In this document: positions 1 through 9,275 of the stretch, piece after piece
How the letters are laid out: each line of letters starts with the position of its first letter
How positions within the stretch are numbered: the stretch's first letter is position 1
NCBI RefSeq assembly: GCF_027359675.1
Contig: NZ_CP114788.1
Span: 96,137 to 160,136 of the forward strand
Direction of reading: 5' to 3'
DNA length: 64,000 bases
DNA from: Roseibium sp. Sym1
GTDB taxonomy: Bacteria > Pseudomonadota > Alphaproteobacteria > Rhizobiales > Stappiaceae
The notes under the pieces: model-generated
Told to the model about the DNA's origin: nothing
Databases searched by the model: none
The model's input: only the letters and a program-made list of their open reading frames with translations
Position numbers and translations under genes: made by a program

Positions 1-553
1 ATACGACGGGTGTTCCCAGGACCAATTCGATCCAGAGCGTTATCCGCTCGCCGAAGATATCGCGCACGCCCGACAGGCCCACATAGGGTCCCATGGTGAA
101 GACGAGCAGGGGAACGGTCAGGACAGCGCCGACCCATAGCCGGTGTGTGAAATCCACGAGTTCCGGGTTCGGCCCCTCGTCGGCCATCGCCGCGTTTTCA
201 AGTTCCAGTCCCATGCCGCAGATCGGGCAGGATCCCGGTTCGGTGCGGCGGACTTCCGGGTGCATCGGGCAGGTATAGACAGATCCCGAATATCCCGCCG
301 GCACAGTATCGTATTGGCCGCCTTTTCCGGACGGCGCGTCACCGGTCGCGTGGGCATGATGGTGACCGTGACCATGACCGTGATGGTGCTGGCCGGCTTC
401 GCCCTCTGGAACCAGATGCATCCCGCATTTCGGACAGTCGCCGGGTTCCGGTTGCCTTATCTCCGGATGCATGGGGCAGGTGTAAACCATCTCGGCCCCA
501 TGCCCGGACGTCGTGGTCGGGGCATGGGAGTCACGGGTCTCATAGGACGACAT
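1..553 (-). CDS. copA: Copper-translocating P1B-type ATPase, N-terminal part, cut by the window edge
   Basis: Reading from 553 leftward there is an open frame of 184 codons with no stop before the edge. It opens with two heavy-metal-binding domains of the YTCPMHP...CPKCGM kind (about residues 24-50 and 93-115), separated by a His-rich linker (residues 56-68), followed by the [12 protein letters not shown] segment and the first membrane helices. This is the same architecture as the complete ATPase at 26723-29086, but the two proteins clearly differ, so it is a paralogue and not a recent copy. The catalytic domains lie outside the window. It follows copZ on the same strand, 248 bases downstream, so it may share the CueR-type promoter at 1037-1067. 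Function (Cu(I) export) is from the family. Confidence 0.93.
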   Translation of the reverse strand, partial: MSSYETRDSHAPTTTSGHGAEMVYTCPMHPEIRQPEPGDCPKCGMHLVPEGEAGQHHHGHGHGHHHAHATGDAPSGKGGQYDTVPAGYSGSVYTCPMHPEVRRTEPGSCPICGMGLELENAAMADEGPNPELVDFTHRLWVGAVLTVPLLVFTMGPYVGLSGVRDIFGERITLWIELVLGTPVV

Positions 554-801
554 TTCGGGTTCTCTCCGATTTTCGATGCGCCGGCCGAGGCGTTCGGGAC
601 AAGCAGGGCGTTCCGCTTTAGCTCGATATGACGGGCTTTGCTGCCAGGGCCACAAACGTTCCGAACGGGTAGCGGGCCGAAATCACTGTAACGGATAATA
701 GCGCCCTTGCCGGGCTGGAAAAGGCCGCATGGTGATACCATACGGCCAAAGACAGGCCCTGCCGACAGGTCTTACCGTTCGATCCTGCGGTGCAGGTGGA
801 A

Positions 802-1008
802 TCACAACGCCGACTGGGCCGGTGAGGCTTCATACCCGGCCGTCTTCAGAGCGGCCATGACCTGATCGGCAGAGAGCTGGCTTTCGACCGAAACGATCCT
901 GTTTTCCATATCGAAGTCCAGTTGCGCCGATCCGTCGGCGCCCTTGACGGACGTGTCGATAGCCGCCTTACAGTGGCCGCAGCTCATATCGGGTACGTGA
1001 AATCTCAT
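802..1008 (-). CDS. copZ: CopZ-like copper chaperone (HMA domain)
   Basis: A 68-residue protein that is a single heavy-metal-associated domain. The metal-binding motif is DMSCGHC near residue 10, followed by the expected beta-alpha-beta-beta-alpha-beta pattern and the terminal AGYEAS signature. CopZ proteins carry Cu(I) in the cytoplasm and hand it to P1B ATPases and to the copper sensor. A clear AAAGGAG ribosome site lies 8 bases before the ATG. The gene sits directly downstream of a MerR-family promoter (1037-1067) and is divergent from copA. A cytosolic chaperone of this size beside copA and cueR is standard, and the call is secure. Confidence 0.95.
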   Translation of the reverse strand: MRFHVPDMSCGHCKAAIDTSVKGADGSAQLDFDMENRIVSVESQLSADQVMAALKTAGYEASPAQSAL

Positions 1009-1036
1009 GGCAGTGCTCCTTTGCTGGAATTTTTCG

Positions 1037-1067
1037 AATATGGAGTTTCCAGTTGGTGGAAGGTCAA
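1037..1067 (-). promoter_or_regulatory. CueR-type promoter of copZ
   Basis: On the minus strand a -35 hexamer TTGACC (1062-1067) and a -10 CATATT (1037-1042) are separated by 19 bases. The spacer carries the dyad CTTCC...GGAA. A spacer of 19 instead of 17 bases filled by an inverted repeat is the hallmark of promoters untwisted by MerR-family activators. The predicted start is about 20 bases before the copZ ATG. CueR is encoded at 3685-4101. Confidence 0.85.
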
Positions 1068-1104
1068 GATCCGGGACCCGTTCAAAATTTTATTTCTGCC
1101 AGCC

Positions 1105-1135
1105 TTGACCTTCCAGTAACTGGAAACCCTATTTT
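1105..1135 (+). promoter_or_regulatory. CueR-type promoter of copA
   Basis: A -35 TTGACC (1105-1110) and a -10 TATTTT (1130-1135) are 19 bases apart. Between them lies the perfect palindrome TTCCAGTAACTGGAA (1111-1125). This matches the operator layout known for CueR/MerR regulators. It faces copA (ATG at 1163), and its sequence is nearly the same as the divergent copZ promoter 40 bases away, so one regulator probably fires both. Confidence 0.9.
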
Positions 1136-1162
1136 CGTGGAAATTCGAAAATCGGAGACGAC

Positions 1163-3673
1163 ATGTCCAGCGAAACCCATGCAACACTTTCCATCGAAGG
1201 AATGTCCTGTGCATCTTGCGTCGGGCGCGTGGATCGCGCTTTGGCCGTTCTGGAAGGCGTGAGCGATGTATCGGTCAACCTGGCCAGCGAAACCGCCCAG
1301 TTGACGGCTGACGGGCCGGAGCGGCTGATGACCGCGGCAAAGCGCCTTGATGAACTCGGGTATCCCGCACGCCGCGCCAGTGTGACGCTGAACGTTGGCT
1401 CCATGTCCTGCGCGTCCTGTGTCGGACGGGTGGACCGGGCGCTGTCCGCGGTCCCCGGCGTAACCGAGGTGAACGTCAACCTCGCCTCCGAGACGGCAAG
1501 TGTCACCTACCTGGAAGGCATGACCGGTCCCGCTGCATTGGCGGCTGCTGCGACGGCTGCCGGATATCCAGCGGAGGTTGCCGAAGCGAGTGCCACCCAG
1601 GACCGTACAGCCCGCAAGGAGGAGGAGGCCCGGGCGCTTGCCCGCCGGGTGGTCCTGGCCGCTATGCTGGCGCTGCCTGTCTTCCTGATGGAAATGGGCA
1701 GTCACGTGATCCCGGGGATGCACGACCTGATCGGGCACACCATCGGACATCGGACAAGCTGGCTGATCCAGTTCGCCCTGACGACCGCGGTCCTTGCCGG
1801 GCCGGGCCGTGCTTTCTATCTCAAGGGTATTCCGGCGCTTCTCAAGGGCGCCCCGGACATGAACAGCCTCGTCGCCGTCGGCACGGCGGCGGCCTATGCC
1901 TATTCCGTGATTGCCACCTTCTTTCCGGTACTGCTGCCGGATGCGGTCAGGTCGGTCTATTACGAGGCCGCTGCTGTGATCGTCGTGCTGATCCTGTTCG
2001 GACGGTTTCTGGAGGCGCGCGCCAAGGGCCGCACCGGAGCGGCAATCCAGAAGCTGCTCGGTCTTCAGGTTCGAACCGCGCGGGTTCTGCGCGATGGCGA
2101 ACCGGTTGAACTGTCAATTGAAGACCTGCATGCGGGCGACATCGTCGTCGTCCGGCCGGGAGAACGCATCGCCGTCGACGGCGAGGTGACGGAAGGCGAA
2201 AGCCACGTCGATGAAAGCATGATCACCGGTGAACCGGTGCCAGTTGCCAAGACGCTGGGGGCCGGCGTCACTGGCGGAACTGTGAACGGGGCGGGGGCCT
2301 TTCAGTTCCGCGCCACCCGGGTCGGGGCCGACACCACACTTGCGCAGATCATCCGGATGGTCGAAGAGGCGCAAGGGGCCAAGCTGCCGATCCAGGGGCT
2401 CGTGGATCGCATCACCCTCTGGTTTGTCCCGGTGGTCATGTCCGTTGCGGCGCTGACGGTGCTGGTGTGGCTAATCCTCGGTCCCAGTCCCGCGTTGACG
2501 CTGGCGCTGGTCGCGGGCGTGTCCGTGCTGATCATTGCCTGTCCCTGCGCCATGGGCCTGGCCACGCCGACGTCGATCATGGTCGGCACTGGCCGCGCGG
2601 CCGAGATGGGCGTGTTGTTCAGAAAGGGCGATGCCCTGCAGCAACTGACCGCGGTCGAGGTCGTCGCGCTCGACAAGACCGGCACAGTGACCGAAGGCCG
2701 GCCGGAGCTGACCGATCTTGTCCTCGCCCAAGGATTTGACCGCGATGACGTTTTGGCGCGGGTCGCGGCGGTCGAGGACCGGTCGGAACACCCGATTGCC
2801 GCCGCCATCGTGCGGGCGGCGCGCGGCGAAGGCGTCGCGCAGGTCGGCGTCGCGGACTTCACCTCGATCACCGGTTACGGCGTTCAGGCGACCGCCGGTG
2901 GAGCGCAGGTGATCGTTGGCGCGGACCGCCTGATGAGCCGCGAGGGTATCGACCTGGGGCCGTTGGCGGAGATTGAAACCGACCTGGCCAGGCGCGGCCG
3001 GACCGCGCTCTTTGCCGCTATCGATGGCCGGATTGCCGCGGTTATGGGCGTTGCGGACCCGGTGAAGCCTGCAAGCCGCGCCGCGATTGCGGCCCTTCAT
3101 GCACAAGGGCTTCAGGTCGCCATGATCACCGGCGACAAGCGAGAAACGGCCGAGGCCATTGCCGTGGAGACGGGCATCGACCATGTCGTCGCCGGCGTCC
3201 TGCCCGAAGGCAAGGTTGCCGCCCTTCAGAAGCTGCGCGGGGTTGGCCGGAAGATCGCCTTTGTCGGCGACGGCATCAACGATGCGCCCGCGCTCGCCCA
3301 TGCGGACGTGGGCATCGCCATCGGCACCGGCACGGATGTGGCCATCGAATCCGCCGATGTCGTGCTGATGTCGGGCGACTTGCGCGGCGTGGTCAATGCG
3401 TTCGAAGTGTCGAAGCGGACCATGACCAATATCCGGGAAAACCTGTTCTGGGCATTCGGTTACAATACCGCGTTGATCCCGGTCGCCGCCGGCGTGCTTT
3501 ACCCGGCCTTCGGGCTCCTACTGTCACCGGTTCTCGCCGCCGCCGCCATGGCCCTATCCTCGGTCTTCGTACTGACGAACGCACTGCGCCTTCGCCGGAT
3601 CAAGCCTCCGATGGACGAAAAGGAAACGCCGGCACCGCAAGTAGCAGCTTTATTGGCGGAAGCGGCCGAATAA
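1163..3673 (+). CDS. copA: Cu(I)-exporting P1B-1 ATPase with two HMA domains
   Basis: An 836-residue ATPase that pumps Cu(I) from cytoplasm to periplasm. It has two N-terminal HMA domains (CASC at C16/C19 and C83/C86), eight expected membrane segments, the TGE actuator loop, the copper-site motif CPC (C460-P-C462), the phosphorylation motif DKTGT (D504), and the [10 protein letters not shown] hinge near the C-terminus. No key residue is missing. The ATG is preceded by GGAG at a good distance. Expression is expected from the CueR-type promoter just upstream. cueR follows 11 bases after the stop, so sensor and pump probably form one operon. Unlike the ATPases at 1-553 and 26723-29086, it has HMA domains and not YHS-like metal-binding domains. 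Confidence 0.97.
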   Translation: MSSETHATLSIEGMSCASCVGRVDRALAVLEGVSDVSVNLASETAQLTADGPERLMTAAKRLDELGYPARRASVTLNVGSMSCASCVGRVDRALSAVPGVTEVNVNLASETASVTYLEGMTGPAALAAAATAAGYPAEVAEASATQDRTARKEEEARALARRVVLAAMLALPVFLMEMGSHVIPGMHDLIGHTIGHRTSWLIQFALTTAVLAGPGRAFYLKGIPALLKGAPDMNSLVAVGTAAAYAYSVIATFFPVLLPDAVRSVYYEAAAVIVVLILFGRFLEARAKGRTGAAIQKLLGLQVRTARVLRDGEPVELSIEDLHAGDIVVVRPGERIAVDGEVTEGESHVDESMITGEPVPVAKTLGAGVTGGTVNGAGAFQFRATRVGADTTLAQIIRMVEEAQGAKLPIQGLVDRITLWFVPVVMSVAALTVLVWLILGPSPALTLALVAGVSVLIIACPCAMGLATPTSIMVGTGRAAEMGVLFRKGDALQQLTAVEVVALDKTGTVTEGRPELTDLVLAQGFDRDDVLARVAAVEDRSEHPIAAAIVRAARGEGVAQVGVADFTSITGYGVQATAGGAQVIVGADRLMSREGIDLGPLAEIETDLARRGRTALFAAIDGRIAAVMGVADPVKPASRAAIAALHAQGLQVAMITGDKRETAEAIAVETGIDHVVAGVLPEGKVAALQKLRGVGRKIAFVGDGINDAPALAHADVGIAIGTGTDVAIESADVVLMSGDLRGVVNAFEVSKRTMTNIRENLFWAFGYNTALIPVAAGVLYPAFGLLLSPVLAAAAMALSSVFVLTNALRLRRIKPPMDEKETPAPQVAALLAEAAE

Positions 3674-3684
3674 GGGAGAGCATT

Positions 3685-4101
3685 ATGAATATCGGCGACG
3701 TATCACAACTGTCCGGTGTTCCGGCAAAGACGATCCGTTATTACGAGGATATCGGGTTGATCAAACCCTTGCGAGGGGACAATGGCTATCGCAGCTTCCA
3801 GGACAGAGATCTTTATAAATTGGCCTTTCTTGGCCGGGCAAGGTCTCTCGGTTTTTCGATCGAAGATTGCAGAAGCCTCCTGGAGCTTTACGAAAACGAT
3901 GGTCGGGCGAGCGCCGACGTGAAACAGATCGCGGAGAAGCATCTGGCTCGGATCGAAGAGAAGATTTCCCAACTCCATTCCATGCAAAGGACATTGGCAC
4001 ATTTGATCGATGCTTGCGCGGGAGATCATCGCCCCGACTGTCCGATCCTTAATGACCTTGGCCAGGCTTCCGGACTTTCGGCGACTCGCAAGCGGCAGTG
4101 A
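3685..4101 (+). CDS. cueR: CueR, MerR-family copper-responsive regulator
   Basis: A 138-residue MerR-family activator. The N-terminal winged helix begins MNIGDVSQLSGVPAKTIRYYE, followed by the long dimerisation helix and a C-terminal metal loop with two cysteines in the spacing C-x7-C (CAGDHRPDC), the arrangement that binds one Cu(I) in CueR. An AAGGGAGAG ribosome site precedes the ATG, 11 bases after copA. It most likely activates the two 19-base-spacer promoters at 1037-1067 and 1105-1135. The orphan MerR-type promoter at 18277-18307 has a different half-site, and I would not assume this protein serves it. Confidence 0.95.
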   Translation: MNIGDVSQLSGVPAKTIRYYEDIGLIKPLRGDNGYRSFQDRDLYKLAFLGRARSLGFSIEDCRSLLELYENDGRASADVKQIAEKHLARIEEKISQLHSMQRTLAHLIDACAGDHRPDCPILNDLGQASGLSATRKRQ

Positions 4102-4229
4102 TACCCGGGCTATGCCCATTGGCAATGCGGTAACTGGATAGCTGTATCCTTGCCGATATTGACCCAGCGGCGTCCGGAGGCGCTTCTGCGGATCCAATGC
4201 CGAAAAGACTTGCTGAGAGATGCTGCCAG

Positions 4230-4736
4230 ATGCCGGGAATTGAAAACACAGCCCAAACGGCGCACCGCTATACACGATTGCAGATCGTGCTTCACTGGTC
4301 CGTCGTTATCCTGATCGCCGAGCAGTGGTATACGTCAAAGGCGATCCCGCGAACACACAACCCGTTCCTGCCACCATCGAAAGCCGATCTGTTGATGCAC
4401 ATGGTGCACAATTATGCCGGCATGTTGATCGGGCTGCTCATGGTGATCCGTCTCGGATTGATTTTCCTGAACCCCCGTCAGGGCAAAACCGGAAGCCGGG
4501 ACTGGCAAACGAAGGGGGCCCATGCGGTGCACTGGGCACTGTATCTGGCTGTTCTCGGTCAGGCGTTGACCGGCTTTGTCGCGTCCTATCTCTGGAAGGG
4601 CGCTGTTCCCTTCCATCTGATGTTCTGGAATCTGATCCTGACCCTGGTGAGCGTGCACGTCCTCGCGGCGGCCTATCACCTTGTCTGCGGAGATGGTGTC
4701 GTCCGGAACATGGTTGTCTGGCGCCCGAAACGGTAG
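4230..4736 (+). CDS. Cytochrome b561-family membrane haem protein
   Basis: A four-helix inner-membrane cytochrome b561 homologue. Likely haem-ligand histidines are in RLQIVLHW (helix 1), MVHNYAG (helix 2), AVHWALYL (helix 3) and VHVLAAAYH (helix 4). Such proteins pass electrons between quinol and other carriers. I start it at the ATG at 4230, which leaves about ten residues before the RYTRLQ segment. An ATG at 4197 is also possible, and neither has a strong ribosome site. It is convergent with ppk2. A decayed homologue lies at 17362-17832. The physiological partner is unknown; the setting suggests copper-linked electron transfer. Confidence 0.88.
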   Translation: MPGIENTAQTAHRYTRLQIVLHWSVVILIAEQWYTSKAIPRTHNPFLPPSKADLLMHMVHNYAGMLIGLLMVIRLGLIFLNPRQGKTGSRDWQTKGAHAVHWALYLAVLGQALTGFVASYLWKGAVPFHLMFWNLILTLVSVHVLAAAYHLVCGDGVVRNMVVWRPKR

Positions 4737-4814
4737 GAGCCGAACCGTTCCAGATCGGCCGGGCTGAAGTTGGCACTACCGACGAGGTAAGTTTGGCATG
4801 TACCATCCGGCCGT

Positions 4815-5621
4815 TCACGGGATGATCATTCCATTGCGGACATAGTCTTCGTGATACGGGAACACGATTTCCGGATCCGACCGCAGGACGTTGCTATCCT
4901 TGTCGCAATAGTGCAGGCGTAGGAGCAGGTCGCGGATCAGGTTGAGCCGGGCACGCCGCTTGTTGTCACCATGCACAATTGTCCAGGGCGTGATTGCATT
5001 GTGCGTCCGCGACAGCATTTCGTTCCGCGCGGAACTGTAGTCGTCCCAGAGCTTGACGGCCTTTGCATCGATAGGGCTGATCTTCCACTGCTTGAGCGGA
5101 TTGGTGCGCCGGTCTTCAAGGCGGCGTTTCTGTTCGTCCCGGGAAATGTCGAGATAGTATTTCAGCAGCTTGATACCCGAACGCACCAGCATGTGCTCGA
5201 AGTCGAGGACCGTCTCCATGAATTCCTCGTACTCTGCTTCCGTGCAGAATTTCATGACCCGCTCCACCCCCGCGCGGTTATACCAGCTGCGGTTGAACAG
5301 CACGAACTCCCGGGCTTTGGGAAGGTGTGCGGTGTAGCGCTGGAAGTACCAGCCGGTGCGGTCGAGATCCGATGGCTTTCCGAGTGCCACGACGCGCGTT
5401 TCCCGCGGGCTCAGATGCTCAACGATCCTTTTTATGACACCGTCCTTGCCGGCCGTGTCACGGCCTTCGATCAGGACCAGAATCCGATCGTCGCATTGAA
5501 TGAAATGCTTCTGAAGTTTCACCAGTTCGATTTGCAGGGCATGCAATTGGGCACGGTATTCCTTCTTGTCCAATTGCATGCCCCTTTGAGACTGGTTCTT
5601 GTTTCGGCTTTGGCGTTTCAT
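4815..5621 (-). CDS. ppk2: Polyphosphate kinase 2 (PPK2 family)
   Basis: A single-domain PPK2 protein of 268 residues. It has the P-loop GRDTAGKDG (residues 53-61), the FNRSWYNRAGVE segment near 109-120 and the C-terminal lid region with DRRTNPLKQWK. PPK2 enzymes transfer phosphate between polyphosphate and nucleotides, usually making NTPs or NDPs; which direction and nucleotide this one prefers cannot be read from sequence. It is the last gene of a minus-strand cluster beginning near 9609 and lies 105 bases after the CBS-BON gene. A second in-frame ATG (residue 15) has a GGGG stretch too close to serve well, so I keep the longer start. Confidence 0.94.
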   Translation of the reverse strand: MKRQSRNKNQSQRGMQLDKKEYRAQLHALQIELVKLQKHFIQCDDRILVLIEGRDTAGKDGVIKRIVEHLSPRETRVVALGKPSDLDRTGWYFQRYTAHLPKAREFVLFNRSWYNRAGVERVMKFCTEAEYEEFMETVLDFEHMLVRSGIKLLKYYLDISRDEQKRRLEDRRTNPLKQWKISPIDAKAVKLWDDYSSARNEMLSRTHNAITPWTIVHGDNKRRARLNLIRDLLLRLHYCDKDSNVLRSDPEIVFPYHEDYVRNGMIIP

Positions 5622-5726
5622 GGCCTTTTAACCGTACCTCCCAAATTCTGTCCTGGACGGCTTTGGGCGATGGTCTCGCTGACGAAGCTTTCTTAGACAG
5701 GACAGGGCGGCATGCGGCGCTCCTGA

Positions 5727-6428
5727 TTAGTCGGCCCACATGGCGGCGCGTACCATCGGCGGAAAGACATTGATTTTGTTGTCGACCTCCCTGACACCGG
5801 CCACGTTCTCCGTTGCCACGCGTATAGCCTGCCTTTCCGGATCTGAATCGACGGCTCCCCAAAGATGGGCGATGCCGCCGGATACGGTAACGGTCACAAA
5901 TTGCCGGTCTATTCCGGTTTCCTTCAAAGCCTGTTCCACTTTGCCACGGATCGTTTTGTCATCCTTCGCAGCCTGTTCCGTGGCCGGCTTTGGCGTCGCC
6001 AGTCCACGCAGCAGATCGGCACGGCTCACGACCCCCACGAGTTGTCCGTTTGTGACGACCGGGACCCGTTTTATGTGGTTGCGTTCCAGCAAGTCGGCGA
6101 CTTCCTCGAGAGACGCGTCCTCACCCACGGTTTTTACGTCCCGTGTCATCACGTCCTTCGCCGTGCCGCCGTGCGACTTGATATAGTCGAGTGCCTTGTC
6201 CTCCGGGGCGGCCAGAAGCGCCATCCACCATGAAGGATGGCGCTCCGTTTGGGTTTCGGTGCGCCGGATCAGGTCACCCTCGCTGACGATGCCGACCATG
6301 TTGCCTTTGGCATTCACAACTGGTACTGCGCTGATCCGCTTGTCGGCTAGGGCTTTTGCGACGTCGCGCACGCTTGTGTCCGGGCCGACCGTTATTACGG
6401 ACGTCGTCATCACGTCTTTCGCAAACAT
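5727..6428 (-). CDS. CBS-CBS-BON domain protein
   Basis: A cytoplasmic protein of 233 residues with two CBS motifs (the first starts MFAKDVMTTSVITVGPD; the second includes AKDVMTRDVKTVGED) and a C-terminal BON domain ending in the VREVDNKINV segment. Paired CBS domains bind adenine nucleotides and act as energy sensors; BON domains bind membranes or proteins. I place the start at the ATG at 6428 because GGAGGG lies 7 bases before it; the upstream ATG at 6443 overlaps that site. It lies between cytochrome c and ppk2 on the same strand. A role in tuning a neighbour by nucleotide level is inference. Confidence 0.9.
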   Translation of the reverse strand: MFAKDVMTTSVITVGPDTSVRDVAKALADKRISAVPVVNAKGNMVGIVSEGDLIRRTETQTERHPSWWMALLAAPEDKALDYIKSHGGTAKDVMTRDVKTVGEDASLEEVADLLERNHIKRVPVVTNGQLVGVVSRADLLRGLATPKPATEQAAKDDKTIRGKVEQALKETGIDRQFVTVTVSGGIAHLWGAVDSDPERQAIRVATENVAGVREVDNKINVFPPMVRAAMWAD

Positions 6429-6532
6429 GATATTTCCCTCCATTAGATAATATCCTTATCCAACAACCTATTATGGGAAGCCATTCAGGGGGTATGTCAA
6501 TCACCCAGCCCGACCTCCCGCCATTTGGCCTT

Positions 6533-6970
6533 CTACATGGTGTGCGGCCGGTAGGTGATGCCGTTGGCTGCCTGCAGTTCGCGCACATATTTGATGATCG
6601 TTGCCACCTCTTCCTGACTCATTTGTGGCTGTGCAGGCATGTTTCCATAGGGCCAGTGGTGCTGGCGCACGCCGAACCTCGCCGCGACTAGGAATGACTC
6701 GTCGGTATGGTGTCCGGGATTGTAGATGTCGTGGACCAGCGGCGGGCCCTTGTCGGTTCCCGCCGCGTTGGCGCCGTGGCAATCCGCGCATACTGAATCA
6801 AACGCTTGTTTGCCTTTCAGGGCGATTTCGGAGAGTTGCGGCACTGAGACTGCTACGCTGACGGCAGATGTTCTTTTTTCCGATCCGAATGTTTTCCAGA
6901 GCCACAGACCTCCGCCAATTACGAAAAAGCCCAGCACCAGATATCTCGGCAGATTGTCGCGCAGGTTCAT
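6533..6970 (-). CDS. Membrane-anchored c-type cytochrome
   Basis: A 145-residue protein with an N-terminal membrane anchor (residues 9-27) and one haem c site, CADCH (C61, C64, H65). A Met-rich stretch around NMPAQPQMS can supply the axial methionine. It should face the periplasm. The start codon overlaps the stop of the preceding small ORF (ATGA), with AAAGGGA upstream. The protein closely resembles the cytochrome at 46647-47078; both share the GPPL.DIYNPGHH.DESF block and the C-terminal ANGITY.PHTM, so they form one subfamily on this element. Confidence 0.92.
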   Translation of the reverse strand: MNLRDNLPRYLVLGFFVIGGGLWLWKTFGSEKRTSAVSVAVSVPQLSEIALKGKQAFDSVCADCHGANAAGTDKGPPLVHDIYNPGHHTDESFLVAARFGVRQHHWPYGNMPAQPQMSQEEVATIIKYVRELQAANGITYRPHTM

Positions 6971-7173
6971 TTGGCGGATTTCCCTTTCTGTGTAAGTGGT
7001 CGAACCATTGTTTTCGACGCAGTGGACATCCGGCCATGCGCACGTTCGGATTGGTTCGCATTGTTGATGCGGACGACGACGTCAAACGGCGCAAACGCAC
7101 CGGTTCTGGCTCCCTGCGGGTCGTCGTAGGTGGCACCTCCCATTCTCCGGGACATGGTCTGGAGCACTTTCAT
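6967..7173 (-). CDS. Small hypothetical protein coupled to cytochrome c
   Basis: A 68-residue frame that exactly fills the space between the DUF3141 gene and the cytochrome c gene. Its ATG is three bases after the DUF3141 stop, and its TGA overlaps the cytochrome ATG. The product is basic, has no signal peptide or membrane segment, and contains FDVVVRINNAN. I do not recognise it. The support is the perfect fit in the operon, not homology, so it might be a spacer frame that only couples translation. Confidence 0.45.
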   Translation of the reverse strand: MKVLQTMSRRMGGATYDDPQGARTGAFAPFDVVVRINNANQSERAHGRMSTASKTMVRPLTQKGKSAK

Positions 7174-7176
7174 TTT

Positions 7177-8955
7177 CTATTGCCCGTAAAGCGCGGTGAA
7201 GATGCGTTCGTACGCTGCATCGCGGAATTCCCTACAGACTTCGAAGCTCTTGCCGACATCCTCAAAAATTTCGCGCTCATGCACGATCGCCGAATTATCG
7301 GCCTCAAGAGGTTTACGGTCTTTCCGGATCGTTTCAGCCGCTGCCGCCACACCGGGCATCCACGGATTGAACGCCTCGGAATAAAGATACCGGCTGGCCC
7401 TCATCGGATGCAGCCATTTGAGAATTTCCGCCGACCATGGATTGGAAAACGCCCGAACCCAGGGGCTGAAGAATGTCGCATATACATTCTCGCTGAATTC
7501 GGATGTCCGGCGGACACGCTCAAAGGCGTCACGCGGATAGTCGGTTTGAAGGTCCTCAACCCGGCGCGGCTCGAAACGAACCTCATAAGCAGGCTTGTGA
7601 CAGTCGGGATCTCTGGACGGATTGTCGATCTTCATTTCATAGAGACCGGGGGGGAGGGCCTCGATCTCTTCAAGGCTTTCCAGGATGGCCCTGTGTTCCA
7701 GTCGGGCGATGCTGGCCGAGACGAAAATTCCCAAGTGCCCCACATGGGGATTGGTCAGGTAGACGATCCGCTGACCGGCCTGTTTCAGGTCGTCCGTGTC
7801 CTTGTATACCGCAGGTATCCAGCCCAGGGCCTGATGCGGTGGGGTGATATTGTCGCCGTAAGACGCGAAGATAACGATCGGGTTGGCGATGCGGCGCAAG
7901 TTCGCAAGGCAGCCTTCGCAGATACGCACCAGGCCTTGTTCGAGCTTGTTGCCGACAAACAGATTTTCGACGATTGCCAGCATTTCCTCGCGGCTGAGGA
8001 AATAGAAGCCGTTCCACCAGCGCTCAAAATCAAGGAAACGCTCGCGTTCGGTATCGATATGGCTGAAGAGGTTCGCATATTTTTCCCAAATCGCCTTTTC
8101 CGGCTTCAGGTTCTCGAAGTTCTGAGCCAGCCATGCACCATCGAAACGACCATCCGCGAGATCTGCGGTTAGATGGGTGAGCCATGCACCGCCGAGCAAA
8201 CCTCCGGCGACCCGCATCGGGTTTACACCCGATTCACCCGCCCAGTAGGACAGCGGCGAACCGTTCAACACGATTGGCCCCGCCAGGCCTTCACAATCGG
8301 TCGCAAGCAGCGTCACCACCCAGCCGGCCTGACAGTTTCCGTAAAGCACCGGAGGGCTATCCAGATGTCGGCGTGCCACCTCTTCGACGAAGAGCCTGAG
8401 GGCATGGAGAACATCCATCAGGGTCTGTTCAGGTTCAGGCTCCGGATAGAAAATGACGAAGTAGACCGGATGCCCCTCGCGCATCGCCATTCCGACCTCT
8501 GAATCGCGTTTGAAACCGCCTATACCCGGGCCATGGCCTGCACGGGGATCGACGACGATGACCGGTTGTTTGTCGACATCGATACAGTTCTCGAGGCAGT
8601 CTTCTCCGACCGATGTGATCCGCAGCAGCGCATAGTTCGCCGGGCGTTCGAAACGCCGCGCGTCGAGCACCGTCTCGTATTTGAAGTCGAGCAGAGGCGG
8701 CATCCCAGAGCGCTCATGCGCCAGCATGTTGTCGGCACGTTGACGCAGCGTGTCCCAGAATAGGATGCAACGTTCCAGAAAATCGCGCTGATAGGCGGCT
8801 ATTTCCTGGACGGAGTGAAAAGGATCGCCGACGGCAGGCCGGGGTGCTGCTTTGGCAACATCGCCGCCATTGTTGCTCGCGGGACGATCCAAACGCTGTT
8901 TCCGGCGGCTTTCCCGGGATGCCAGAGATTTCAATGTTGTGGTGATCGTTTCCAT
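7177..8955 (-). CDS. DUF3141 protein, PhaC-like alpha/beta hydrolase
   Basis: A 592-residue protein of the DUF3141 family, related to polyhydroxyalkanoate synthases. The nucleophile site GNCQAG (C208) matches the G-x-C-x-G pattern of PhaC. Candidate acid and histidine partners lie in ASYGDNITPP and NPHVGHLG. The family has no firmly assigned substrate, so polymerase, depolymerase or transferase activity is open. The frame extends 63 codons further upstream, but the ATG at 8955 has a strong GAGGAGG site and its first base overlaps the stop of the DUF5676 gene (TAATG). It is the largest gene of the YHS-DUF5676-DUF3141-cytochrome operon. Confidence 0.88.
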   Translation of the reverse strand: METITTTLKSLASRESRRKQRLDRPASNNGGDVAKAAPRPAVGDPFHSVQEIAAYQRDFLERCILFWDTLRQRADNMLAHERSGMPPLLDFKYETVLDARRFERPANYALLRITSVGEDCLENCIDVDKQPVIVVDPRAGHGPGIGGFKRDSEVGMAMREGHPVYFVIFYPEPEPEQTLMDVLHALRLFVEEVARRHLDSPPVLYGNCQAGWVVTLLATDCEGLAGPIVLNGSPLSYWAGESGVNPMRVAGGLLGGAWLTHLTADLADGRFDGAWLAQNFENLKPEKAIWEKYANLFSHIDTERERFLDFERWWNGFYFLSREEMLAIVENLFVGNKLEQGLVRICEGCLANLRRIANPIVIFASYGDNITPPHQALGWIPAVYKDTDDLKQAGQRIVYLTNPHVGHLGIFVSASIARLEHRAILESLEEIEALPPGLYEMKIDNPSRDPDCHKPAYEVRFEPRRVEDLQTDYPRDAFERVRRTSEFSENVYATFFSPWVRAFSNPWSAEILKWLHPMRASRYLYSEAFNPWMPGVAAAAETIRKDRKPLEADNSAIVHEREIFEDVGKSFEVCREFRDAAYERIFTALYGQ

Positions 8956-9275
8956 TACTGCCACCTCCTCGCAAAGAAGTTGAACAAGGGCGCGAAAATC
9001 AGCGCGACATACCAGCCGTAGGCGAAGCTTTCGACGAGGCCGAGCAGGAAGCTGGGCAAGCTCAGCCATTTGAAGCCGGGCAGCAGGCGCAACCAGGTTT
9101 CGTACATGGCCTGTTGCGGAAAGATGAGGTCGAAGATCACGCACAACACGTACGTGACTGCGAGAAACAGGCCGAGGCTCATCCCGAGGGTCAAAACGGG
9201 TATGCGGATCGCAGACGGGGCGGGAAGCGGTGTGCCGGAAGGGCTTTGCCGCCCTGGAGAAACTCGGTCAACCAT
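8955..9275 (-). CDS. DUF5676-like small membrane protein
   Basis: A 106-residue membrane protein with two hydrophobic segments: one around LTLGMSLGLFLAVTYVLCVI, and a C-terminal one around VESFAYGWYVALIFAPLFNFF. This layout matches the DUF5676 family commonly found beside heavy-metal genes. The start at 9275 has GGAGA 7 bases upstream and lies 8 bases inside the preceding YHS gene; a longer frame reaches 9452 but would overlap that gene heavily. Function is unknown. Confidence 0.75.
   Translation of the reverse strand: MVDRVSPGRQSPSGTPLPAPSAIRIPVLTLGMSLGLFLAVTYVLCVIFDLIFPQQAMYETWLRLLPGFKWLSLPSFLLGLVESFAYGWYVALIFAPLFNFFARRWQ

Noticed and set aside
457..741. 94-residue minus-strand frame between copZ and the partial copA
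   Set aside because: Overlaps the true ATPase start in another frame and has shadow-like composition.
1082..1750. 222-residue minus-strand frame across the copA promoter
   Set aside because: Opposite the HMA domains of copA and covering the CueR promoters; composition of a shadow frame.
6868..8172. 434-residue plus-strand frame
   Set aside because: Lies antisense to the DUF3141 and cytochrome c genes and shows no recognisable motif.
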